From Pagrus major (Eukaryota; Chordata; Actinopteri; Spariformes; Sparidae): a stretch of DNA of 64,000 nucleotides. The notes beneath the pieces are model-generated. The model did not search any database and was not told where the DNA came from. It saw only the letters and a program-made list of their open reading frames with translations. The position numbers and the translations under genes are program-made. Positions 50,053 to 61,928 of this stretch are shown here, piece after piece. How positions within the stretch are numbered: the first letter of the stretch is position 1; each line of letters begins with the position of its first letter. The stretch lies in contig NC_133237.1 in the NCBI RefSeq assembly GCF_040436345.1, positions 22,201,749-22,265,748 on the forward strand. The letters are read 5' to 3'.

Positions 50053-53000
50053 GTAAACTGGATTTTTTATCATTTAACAGCATGAAAAAATTACATCTTT
50101 GGATGAGAATCATTCAAGCAAATACATGCATCATCTTTATTTACTCATCCTGTCATTACTGAGGAGGCTGGTTGATTGGCACCTGTTGATCTGAATATAA
50201 AATCTTATGAAATGAGCCTTTTTTTGACGGAGGATAAAGTTCTGTTTATACACAGATAATATGAATGTATGAATGAGTTTATAATGAAGATTTTAAAAAA
50301 TTTCAATCGGATTTATTCCACTTTTGGTGAAAAGGAACATTATAAGTGCTTTACTGTGTCTGCCTGGTCAAAAGTTCACCTGCTGGTCATAATAAAGATG
50401 TTAAACACTAAAGCTTCAACCTGACCACTAGTTCAACTTGTCTGTGTGAAACCAGATTTTGGAAGAAGATTCTGGAAATCCAGTTCTGTGATAAAAAAAA
50501 AAAAAAAGGCTTCACCTGAACTTCACAGGTGGCCATGGTTGGATGGCTTCATGAGGTTTTACCATTTTTTGTGAATCCTCTCCTGTTATTCCTGTTATGT
50601 AACATTACTCTGGACGTCTCTAAAAGCTAGAGATGCCCCACACCCATTAACAATCAAAACACAAACACGTACACGCAAAAACACACATATAGGTGCAGCA
50701 GAGCAGCACCGCATCAGATAAAGCATGAATTTCCCCTCGAAGACGTGCTATTTTACTCGTGAACACTGGCTACAAACATCTGAGACGCACTTTTTGGCAC
50801 ATTTGCAGGCTCGTGTTGAAGATGTGCTTCTCTCGGGTCTCCAGGTGGGAACAGGACAGGTTCAGACCTCTTGATCTTGATGTGATTTTAACCCCTTTAG
50901 CAGTGTGCTGAGCCTCATGCTGTGTATGAATCAATAATGTACTTTGGAGTGAGCTCTATCTCTCACTCTCTCTCTCACACACAATCATCTTTTCCCCCAG
51001 TGACAGCTGCAGCAATTCTGAGCCTGTAATTTACCTGTGCTTTTAATATTGACGATGATTAAATGTGTAGCTGATTAAAAGGGTAATAAAACAGGACTAT
51101 GTTTCATTATTCACTGCGGTGTAACAGAAACGCGGGTGCATGTGCAGAAATGATGTGTGACTCTGTGTGGCTTTCTCCTCTTTTCTTAAGAAGCCACCCC
51201 GCTGCAGGTCATAACTCCACTTTCAACTACTCATTATGAGTCCATTAGTCATCATTAATTAATCATTATCTCTCTTGCTTATACAGTAGATCAGTGGTCA
51301 TTATTTGAGAACCTGTCTATAAAAAAGCAGCTTCCCCAGTGTTTTCCTTTCGCCACACATTCACAGAGACACTCATAAAAGGTTATGGTAATGACGTACA
51401 AATATAGTGTTCAGTTGTTCTGGTCGGAAGTCATCATTAATTATAGCGTGTGTGAGCAGTTGTAAGACTTCAGAGCACACTTGTGTTGTAGCACATTGTG
51501 TTGTAGATGCAGATTGATGTTTTTTTTGCGTGAACTATGAAGGTGGCATTACTGCCCTCGCAGACTCAGTGGCTGCTATTTTTGAGAGCAGTGTTACTGG
51601 AGTGATTGTTTTCAGGGTGACAAAGGACGTATTATCTGTGGTATAATAAGTGAGGAATTGCACCATTGTTTAAGTTTTATATTTGGTGCGTGGCTGTCAG
51701 TGATTTCTGCTGCCTGGCTGTGGTGCAGACGCCCTAACCCCTTTACAAAAGCCCCCAACCGTCAATTCCTGGGATTTTCTCTGGCAATCAATTTCCAAGC
51801 CAAAGTGCCTGTCATGTGCCTTCACAACACAGACACCGGGAGCTTTTGAGAATACACTGGCTGGATGTGCTGTGTTTCTCTGGGCCACAGCCTGCTGGAT
51901 TATAGATTGTGCGTTATCTACAGGTGCATACAGTATAGATCACAGCCATGTCTACACTTGACCACATCAAATCCAGTGGAAAAGCTCGTTAAAGAACTGG
52001 CAGCTCGATCCATGTAGCTTATACAGTTTGTCCCTCAGGACCAGTCACATGATAAGGCTGATGGCTGATGATGAGCCTCTCGGTTTCTGTCTCAAAGGTT
52101 ATGATAGTCATGCTTTTTATCATCAGCGACACTACAGGATAATCTACTTCCAGTTATGATATGGATGTGTATGCCCTCAGGCTGATGTGTTAAATTAAGT
52201 CCAGAGGAACATGAAGGTCAAAATATGCTCATCCTGTTCGACTCAATTACATAGAGTGTCAATGTCACCATGAAAGGATGCTGTTAATATTTCTCTTTCA
52301 TTTTGGCACCTCAGGAGGAGTGTAATGAATTAAACGTAAGACAAACACACGTAGAAAATCCTCACCTCTGTCTCTGTCACTCTGAAGCTTTCACAGTCAA
52401 ACACACACTTGGAGAAAACAACGGCTGACTAATGGCTTATAAAAGGTGCGTTATTGAGAAAAAACACAAAGGCTAATCTCGAGGCGTCTGTTTGAAGCCG
52501 CTAATGACCGACTGGAGCAGAATGTAAAGCTTGTAACTGTATTGATGTGCTGCTGTATCTCTCTGTGTCATTTGTCTGACGTTAAAACATCAAACGGGAA
52601 AGGAACGAGAAGTGGGAACAATAGTTGAGAAGAACAAGCTCATGAGTCACGTCCAAGCGTTATTCATGAGTGATTGACACTGTTGGGTTAAACAGTGACT
52701 GACACTGGCAGAGAAAATAACGCTGGGGAGAAAGTCTTTCATTCGCACCTGGATTATGATTGTGTTATATATGTCTGTCAACCCACTGTGGCCTTATCGG
52801 CTGCTTTACTTCTCAGTGTGAGCTCTGTAAAGGCTTTATAATTTTCTCCATGTTTGACCGCGTTATAATGTAAATATTCAAACATAAAGGGTCCCTTTTC
52901 TCCGTCACCACAGAATTCCATTTACCTGTATTTACCAGCTCCTTTTCCTCTGCTGTTACCATAGAGACACTCACATCCCTATCAGCAAGGCGCCTTTGGC

Positions 53001-56000
53001 TGCCGGGCTCATTGGCTCTCTCAGGAGAGAGACACTGGTGAGCAAGTGTTTCCTTGGCACGACTTCGGCACCGATGTAGCGAGAGAGGCATTTACTTGGC
53101 TTTGACAGTGTTTCCTTGGCAGCCGGCGCCCCACTGTCGGTGGCACGTCGACCCGTTTTGTCACTTTGGGTTGACGGCTGAGACAGAGTGAAATCCAGTT
53201 GGGAGAGATCCACTCCTGTAATTGAAATGAGTCCACCTGGGAGAAACGGCTTCGCGGTGCCTGTTAGCTGTCAACAACCCTTCCTTTCCAGCCTGCATGT
53301 ATAGTGGATGTGATGTGATGCCTCAGCAGGGTGTTTTTTTCTCTGTCTGTGACACCATAGTCTGAAGTTGGGGAAACATGTTTTCTGTTTACAACAGCAA
53401 GAAAAAAAAAATGCCTCAGATATTTCAGCTACACAGCCTGTTAAAGATGCCACAAAGAGAGCGCGACAGTGTTTTATCTAAGCAAGTAGAGCATGAAACA
53501 GGGAAGATTTCTCACCTTACACAGCTGTAGCCTCTGATCTTCAGTGACAAAATGCTCATAAATGCAAAGTTGTCTCAGCAGTCAAGCAAGGCCTGACAAC
53601 CATGATTCATTGACTAATTGGTTTAGTCTATTAAATGTCAAAAACATTTTCCCAGAGCCCAGAGTGACGTCTTAAAATTGCTTCGTTTTGTGCAACTCAT
53701 AGTTTTGTCATTTAAGAAAAGCAGTAAATCATGTCTTTAAGAAGATGGAACCAGCAAATGTTTACAGTTGTACTTCGATCGATTATCAAAATAGTTACTT
53801 AACAACTTGACTAATCGATGAATCCAGTAATTGTTGCAGCTGTATTTTCTTGTGTTGGAGTGTTTCATAAATGTCCAAAATCTGGATAAGCTCTGTGGTT
53901 TCTTGACATTTCCTTTGCCACTGCTGTCTGTAGAAATTTCATAATGGCTGATATCTTGACTCCTCTCTGCGTCTCCTATTCGACTGATTATAACACTAAT
54001 AGCAAAGCATATACACCCCAGTGTGCTATTATAGCTTCAATATTCACGGAAAATTCTCACTGAAGCTCTGTAGCCACAAAAGTGGTATTCGGCACAGATA
54101 TTTCTCGCATAGACCCCAAAGAGGTTGAATTCTCTGTTAGACCTGGTATGAGCAGAGCGGTTCACTTAAAATACACAAATCTAAATAGACCTAGGGGGGA
54201 TGTGAGAGGGGTGAAGATGGTAAACATCCGGTGAACATCCATCAGCTACTTTTTGACCTGGTGGAACCTCTTGTTTCAGCGGATAACTAAATAAAGTTTG
54301 CTATTATACTCTCATATTTATGACATGTTTCTGGTGCAGTCACAGTGGAGATTGACAGCACGGAGCATCAACAACTCTGAGACTCAGTCAGATGTAAAGA
54401 GCTCTCTGAAGACTTTTGGCAGTGACGCTCAAAAAGCATTCAAGGATAAATCCATCATACAAGAGGCAGATTCCCACTTCAATAGACCACGAGGCAATAC
54501 CACAAGACATGTTGACAACTAGCTGGCTAGCTGAATGTTTATACAGACACATTCACTTTGACTGAAAATAGATGGTAAGACGACAACTTATCCCTGTCTG
54601 AGGGAATTCCAACAGTTTCTCACTGGAGCGCATTGGAAATGCCACACTGATGATATCTGACAGAGCAGGAGTACCGACACTTCAGTCTAATTGAGAAAAG
54701 TGTGGATACTCTAAGTGGATAACAGGTGTCAGCCTCCCAGATCGATAGCATACTGTCCTTTGGCTCGGCCAATGATGCAACTTGTATTACGAATTTCTGG
54801 CATACTCAGAGCTGAAGAGCCGACTGCTCGCTGCTCACTGCTCGCTGCTCGATGTTGCAATTGGCCTTGAGCACCGAATGATAGCAGACACGCAGGCAAA
54901 TATGTTTCATTTTCTGGATCCTTTCGGTGTAAGCACAGTGATTTCAAAACAGAAAACCTTCCGCAGCGCCATCCAAAAGAAAAAAAAAGTCAAAATGAAT
55001 CAACATTTCTTATAAAATGAGCAGCATCAGCTCAAATCTCTCTCCACGAGCACACTGAGCTAATTGTCCTCTATTACAGTTGGATAATAACGGTGGCTAT
55101 TGTGTCTTTTGCTGGCTGGAGACTGAACAAGCCCCCAGCCCACGGTTCATTGCTTCCTTTTCACATAGATGTACAGACATTGGCTGTCAACTATTGAAAA
55201 GAGCGTCTGGCTGTCTGAGTCCGTCCGTCTGTCTCCTGTAACAACTTCTCCATCAATCAAAGCCTCCCTCTTGTGTCCTTGTTGTCTCTTTTTGAGTGCT
55301 CTGTCTCTTCCTTCTTCAATGCTGTTCGTCGGCACATTGACTGTCGGAGCCTCTCAAAGCCATCCAGGTGGAGCTAGTTCCGTTTATAACAACCTTGCAT
55401 CACAGTTAAAATGCCGTAAATTGGACAAGCAGGGACAAAAGTGATTGGATGCTGTTAGGGAGTCGCTTTGATTTGACAATCAGCTTCACTCTCTTCCTCA
55501 GTTGCTAGGCAGATGTGCGAGCATTCCTGAGTGATTCGTTTTAGCAGCTGACATTTATGCGATTAATGACCTTGCAATCAAATCATTTTCATGTTTTTTT
55601 CTCATTTAAATGAATAATGAAATGAAATGTACACAGCCCCGCCGCCTCAGTGGCTTGAAATGTTGTGTTGTACTTGAGAACTGTGGCAGCTCATAAATGT
55701 ATTCTGTTCCTGTGAGGATTCAGTGACCGACTTCAATATTGAACTGCAGGTATTTATAGACGCCCAACCTTCTGTTGAGATTAAAAGGATTAAAACGTAA
55801 TAACAGGTAGATATACCACTGATACATAATGAAGTTCAATGTCTGACGTGTGATAAAAAAGGTCATAAAGGAGCATTACAGTTAAAAATAATCATGCCAA
55901 TTATAAGGCTCTTGAGAATAAAGTATCCAGTTTATATCTGGCCTCCTGTTCCCACAGACTCAGACAGCAGACTCAACTTCAACCTTATGTTATGGACTAA

Positions 56001-57372
56001 ACTGAGCTGATATACAAGCAATTATTGTGCTATTGCAAAGAAACGGCAAAGTTTGCTTACTTAACATTTTTTTCTCCACGCTTTTACTTGAGGAAAATGC
56101 AGAGATGCACACTTTCAGTGGATATACATGAGCAGAACACTTTATCTCCTTCTCTAGCTCTTCCTCTGTGGGGAGCACTGACAGTGCACAATATTGTTAT
56201 GAGGTCATATAATTGAGTTAAACTTTAAAGACACCATGAGGCCAAAATGAGAGTTTACTTTATGGCACTGGGTCTCAGCGAATTGCTTAGCAACACAGCG
56301 CCAGTCTCTCTGAGGTCACCAGATGGGCTCATTTTTCTAAATTCAGATTTCACAGTCAGGATAATCTGAGTATACCTGTCCCTGCGAAAGCTCAGATAAC
56401 AGTCCTGCTTCTGTTAAAGTAAAAAGCCTTCGTGTGTTAAAATCTGTAAGAAAGTCATGAATTTATCTAATGTTTGTTTATTATGTATGATGAATGCATT
56501 CCCATTTTTCTCATTCATTACCATCATCAACATATTATCTGGTTTGTTTACAAAAAAGACCAGTTTTTATATTTCAAGTTTATTTCTAAGGCACGTTGCC
56601 AAAGTTTGCAGAAGTTTGTTCTTCTCATTAAATCTGCAAACCCACATTTCAGGACACTTTCCTGCAAGCTCTTCTTTTGTTGACCATCAGTATTATATCA
56701 TTATATTTATGGCACTTCTTCAGCTAAATAAAAAAAGATTTCTCCGTGGAAGAGGAACTTGAAAAACATAACTCGTAATATTTTATTCCATTTCTGCCTG
56801 AAAATCTCCCTGAATCCTACACACTGGACCTTTAAGTGAAGGTTTTGAACACATCTTCCTCCACTGCTTGCAGCTTTCAGATCCTCTCATATTGTTTACA
56901 CTGCAGATGTCCCCGGTTTATGATTAAGACACTCAGAAACCATTTATGTACACAGCACTTTTACTTTGCTCTTTTTTCTTGCCATTTTGTTTTAGTGACA
57001 CAGTCATTTTTGTGAAATTGCTACTATGAGGCTCTTGTGGCTCTTGGCTCTCTGAGGCTCATTTGCACATTTTGTACAAAGAGTGATCCCAAAAATAAAA
57101 GTCAATTGACTCTGAAGTGACCAGACTAAAACGTAGAAGATAAATTTCACACCCTGCGGCATCAGTAAGACTCGGACAGAAATAGAACACACTTTCTGCC
57201 GAGGAAGAGTATAATTATGTTTAAATAATGAGGGGAGGTGATTATGCAGCTGATTAGACTAAAAGAATCCCCAAAACTAATTGTGTTTCTAGAAACAACC
57301 GGTTTATAACTCCCTTTCCTTAATGCTGCCAATCAGGGGTGTGATGTCTGCTCTTTGTGTCTGTCCTGGCAG
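50053..57372 (+). other. Probable first intron of baiap3
   Basis: 7.3 kb with no plus-strand coding exon that I can recognise. It contains a poly(A) run near 50491, CT-rich runs near 50960, a 14-bp direct repeat at 54823-54850, and an open minus-strand stretch at 52975-53215 described separately. AT-rich stretches such as 55560-55640 might be conserved noncoding DNA, but nothing in one sequence shows it. Confidence 0.35.
54823..54850 (+). repeat. 14-bp direct tandem repeat
   Basis: Two exact adjacent copies of actgctcgctgctc, itself built of near-repeats of ctgctc. Confidence 0.9.
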
Positions 57373-57515
57373 TGAAAGATCATGACGACGCTGCTGGACC
57401 TGAAGAGTAGTGTGCTGAGGCAGGTGCAGAGGAGCCAGTCGCTGAGGAGCCGAAGGGAACCGCCACCCACCGCCAGCAGCCCCCTCACACACTGTCCTGA
57501 GCCCTTACCTCGCAG
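57373..57515 (+). CDS. baiap3: baiap3 first coding exon (N-terminus; gene continues past the window)
   Basis: Acceptor with a strong pyrimidine tract (ctgctctttgtgtctgtcctggcag), nine bases of 5' UTR, then ATG at 57382. The product starts MTTLLDLKSSVLRQVQRSQS and runs to CPEPLPR, 44 codons plus two bases, before donor gtgagt. From memory, human BAIAP3 starts with STLLDIKSSVLRQVQ, so the match covers the first ~16 residues. BAIAP3 is a Munc13-related protein with C2 and MUN domains that works in dense-core vesicle release and endosome-to-Golgi recycling. Those domains lie in exons to the right of 64000. The identification rests on a short N-terminal match and should be confirmed by downstream exons. 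Confidence 0.72.
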
Positions 57516-57724
57516 GTGAGTCGCTGCTGTGCACACGTACACACTTTTCACGACATCAGTTTCTGCCAGGTTTCCAGGTATTATGAAGGTTTTTCGATCA
57601 TGTGGCACTTGTGGATTTTGTGGGCACTTTGTACGTAGCGCTCTTTCGTTGAACAAGTTATTAATAACTCTTCTGGGGTTCCATGCAGCCCAGTCGCTAG
57701 GAATATGTTCACATTTGGATGTGT

Positions 57725-57965
57725 CATAGGCCTACGTACCATACTGACATCTACTAAAACCATACCACACTCACATTACATATTCATGACCTGACTTTCA
57801 TGTCTGGAGGTGGAGGGGATGGTGGTGGAGTTACAGGCCGGAAGGCAGTCAAGCCAGTGATCGCAGTTAGAGTTTCAACCTCTATAAGTGTGAAACCACC
57901 GGATATCTTTAAGGGGACCTCGAGAAACGTACATTGCCAACATTTATTCTGGTGATTGGGTTGTT
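57725..57965 (+). repeat. Dispersed repeat B, fragment 3 (internally deleted)
   Basis: Contains catgacctgactttcatg, ggaaggcagtcaagccagtg, ccggatatctttaagggg and cattgccaacatttattctg. Relative to the fragment at 181-500 it jumps from ggggacct straight to gaaacgtacattgcc, an internal deletion of ~200 bp. It lies in the putative second intron of baiap3. Confidence 0.65.
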
Positions 57966-60900
57966 TCATGACTCTTTCTACCTTCATAGTTTACCTCATG
58001 AAAATGTAGCGATGCTGAACATTTAAATTGAAGCTTGTATAGCTTGAACTTTGTGTCTTTTCATATTAGAAGTACAGCTGTGATGCGTTCCCTGCCTTTG
58101 GTTTTGAATTACCCTCTGCATTACTGTTAAACGCAAATTAAGCCCACTTGAATTTGAGCAAGAAGCAGGAGGCAGGCTGTTTATTGATACATCACTCTGT
58201 CTGGAAAGATCGTTTCTAGCTACAGTTAATATTTGCCTGATTGTTGCCTATTAGAACAAGTAATAGCTTCTATAATGAGAGTCTTTTTATCGGAAAATTT
58301 GAATAGCAGTCAGTGTAGCTCAAAAGGATAATGACAGCCTTTACGAAAACAGCGGCACAAGCTCATAAGCAGTAAATCATGGCTGTTATTTATTTGTTCT
58401 ACACTTGCCGTCCAGCTGGAGCCACAGGCCATCATTTCTTGTCAACAGCGAGTGTTTTATCGTGGGTGACATTTATTCCAGAGTTGTGACTTGCTGTGAG
58501 CGGGGCCCTGCACGAGCTGCCTCTCCCCCAAAGGAAACATCAACCACACTATTACATGCACAGTCAGGCTCTGACTTGGAACACAAATGCTGCTTTCTTG
58601 CATATCCGTTTACACAACATGGTTCTGATATCCACATGTCTCCTTCAGCATATGAGTGCAGCACGGTACAGCACACCGCTGTTTTTACTTGAGTGAGAAT
58701 ATCTCACTGCATCTTAAATCAGAGGAGCAAATCGCCTTATATTTTAGCACCTGTATGTATGTGTTTTGTTTGTAAATCCTTACATGAAAGTTATATGTAC
58801 ATGGGTTTAGATGCAGCTCCTCAAAAGTGAGGATTTGCTGCTGTTTCTTGTCCCAAATGATAGTAAATTGAACACAAATTATACACAATTGAACACATTT
58901 GTGTTCTGGGACTGTTGGTCGGACAGACAAAGCAATCTGAAACGGTTACCTTGAGTGTTGCGTCGGGTATCTTTCAGTATTTTCACACATTTTAGAGACT
59001 AAACGATTCTCCAGTTAATCTAGAATAAACAGGTTCTAAGTGGATTATGTACCTCGGTCTTGATCTCGTCTGATCTCTCCCACCGTTGTCTCCTGTTGAA
59101 CACTGTCTTTTCATCGCCTGCCAAAGTGCCACAGGTGAAATCATCAGATTTTTTTCAGCCTTGTTTTGAAGCTTCATCTGAAGCCAAAAGTAATAGTATG
59201 AACCTGAGGTTTCTATAGCAACCTAAACGCAGGCTGCTGCCAGGACGTGAACTTATACTTGTAATGACGACCATGTCTATTTTTAACATGGAAGATAACC
59301 TCAGATGCTGTGTTGAACACTGATCAATTTAGGATTGAAGAGAGTAATACTATTCCTACAGAGCACAACATGGCACATTTCTCATGCATGTTTTTATTCA
59401 ACGCATATTCTTAATATGTTTTATCAAATTAACATTTTCATCTATGTTTTTACACAGTCTATGTAACATCTGCCCCGGTTTGAGTCCTTCATTAAAGAAT
59501 GATTTGAACAGTCAGTATCTCACCTTCTACTCATTTCCCTCGCCAACTCCCTGGTGCTACAGCCTTCCCACTGAGCCTCAGCCGTGCACATACCCGGAGT
59601 GCTCATCATTAGAGGCAGGCCGCTGATCTTTGTTATCCATTCAGGCTGCTGCTGCCCTGCCTGCACTCTCACTTTAATTGAGAATTTGCAAATGAGGCCG
59701 GGTGGATTTGGTCTGCTCCGTCCGCACTTGTTGACCTAGTAGTCCAGTCGGCTGTCGGAGCTGAGAGTGGCACGATGGAGGTGAACGTTTTAATTCAGTC
59801 GAGCAAATTATGGTTTTACCCCTACAGTAAGTGAGCAGGTTGTTAAGCCCGTGGAAGTGCACACGACACCGTCAGAGACGAGCCTGACTGAGTGTAATAC
59901 AGCATAAAACAAGTAGGGATTTACATATAAATGTATATTTTGGTTTATCATTGTTTGCTTATTTCACTCCTCACTTCCATCTCTCTCACCAGCGGTGGAC
60001 CACAACATGTTTTTAATTGTGAGCTTGCTACAGGGTCATTAATGAATTTGACTCAGTGTCACTGTTGAGTTCATTTTTTAATTAATGCAGAATAACACAG
60101 TGGGTTTAGAACGACATTAAACAGAGACCTTAAATGAGCATGCCAGTACAGTAATTACTGACAGGCATAATATACATTTAAAAGATAAGGCTGGTGTTAT
60201 TCTACATTGTTATTATTGTCAATAAATCAATTAAAACAACCAAAACCAATTCCGTCTCTCAATATTTTCCTAGTGGATCAAGCCCGTCAATTGTTAAAAC
60301 TGAAGGTAGATATTTGTGTGCGCAGGAGACCAGAGACACAGACGTTTTTAAAAGTCTCTGTGTTTAGCTCTCAGAACTTTTGTAGCTTCTGGCTGAAAGT
60401 TTCCCTCCTGCGTCGCTGCTTGTGCCTTCAGATATCTGATATTTTTTATTGTTTCATCATGTTGGCTTTCAGCTACATAGAAGTTGGGTTAAGTCAACAT
60501 TTCCCGCTACCTCCAACCGTAATGTTTTAGATTTATTGACACATTGGTGGCCCTGATCCAAGACCCACTGTCATTTACAGCACATCAATTTTGTATGTGT
60601 GACTTTAGCCTGGCAATAAGCAACTTTTTGACTTTGACTGATTATTCTTAAGTTAAAGCACAGTGACTGCACAGTGTAATCACTGTTGAAAAAGTGCCAA
60701 CATCTGCTTATAAACCTCCCCATAGACCTCTCTTTCAGTGTGTTATGTGGGATGCAGGCGGGATTTTTTCCACGAAAATAAAGGTGTCATTGTGGCACAT
60801 AGGAAGCGAGTCTGCCATTGCGTAAGAGGCATTGCTTTCCCCTGGTCGCTATCCTCAGGTAATGGTGGAAAAGCTGAAATAATGGTGAAAACCTGTGAAA

Positions 60901-61876
60901 AAGAGCCCCACTGATGGAGGCAGAGGGTGGAGTTGTCAATTTACACTATAGTGCCGTGTTTATAATGAAGGAACATGTCGAACATGTGAGTGCGACTCAA
61001 TGATGTGTTTTTAATAGTCTTTGGGCAACAATGCAGCTCTATGGCACAGAATGATATGTATCTGGCTTTACTTGTTAGCCGGATCAATTCATTCAGGTTG
61101 ATTGATTTTGGTCTTTCAGTGAGATTTGTTGCAAATATGGAAAATAAATCATCAGCCTTATCCTTTATACAAATAACCTCTGATACATGCAGGTATGGTC
61201 ATTAGTTACAGACATGCTGTCCATTCAATGGGAAGAAATAGCCACAATATGGTATATAATATTCACTAAACAGCCTGCTACTGTCAGTGCTTCTAGCTGG
61301 GAGACGTGTTGAATAGAGAGATCCTATCAGAGCTGTTGCATTCGTGTCTCCAGCCTTTTCACCTGTAGTGTTTAGCTGCTTAATCAAATGTGTAATTAGA
61401 GTAAAACAAACCGTCTTGTGTGTAGTATTTGAGAGGGGATCCTTGTCACGGAGATCCTCAGCTCCGATAGGAGCCACAGGCTGATATTGTGCACTGACAA
61501 CCGTGATGAATCAGATTAAAAAATCATCTTATTCCAGTGGAATGTATACAGACGTCACATTGTCTTTCATGCTGCAGCCAACGGTGATGTCCGCTCTATT
61601 AATTATTATGTATGCACTGCCACATTATATTGAAGTTTGAAGCGAGGGTTGCTGTCACCGTCACACTCCCAATTAGCCACATCTAAACACGCAGATAGAA
61701 GAAGTTCAGAGCGTTCTTGTTTTTATTTATGTTTTCCTTTTTATTTACTCTCCAGACAGGAAACCACAACTGTATGAATTCTGAAAATAAATGAGAATGA
61801 AATGACGGTTTAAAAAAAAAAAAAATGAACCTGTTTCCTAGCAACATCAAATCAGTTTGTTATTCTGGTGGCATGT

Positions 61877-61928
61877 ATGTGTGCATGTGCATGTGTGTGT
61901 GTGTAAGAGAGAGCGAGAGAGAGAGAGG
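61877..61928 (+). repeat. (GT)n(GA)n compound simple repeat
   Basis: GT-rich run followed by a GA run with one interruption, in the putative baiap3 intron. Confidence 0.9.

Noticed and set aside
57333..57656. 107-codon minus-strand open frame over the baiap3 exon
   Set aside because: Antisense shadow of the GC-rich coding exon; no splice logic on that strand.
60758..60783. Tiny 26-bp possible baiap3 exon (frame RDFFHENK) between gatgcag and gtgtca
   Set aside because: The phase fits, but the donor is weak, the length is extreme and the residues do not match what I recall of BAIAP3 after its N-terminus.
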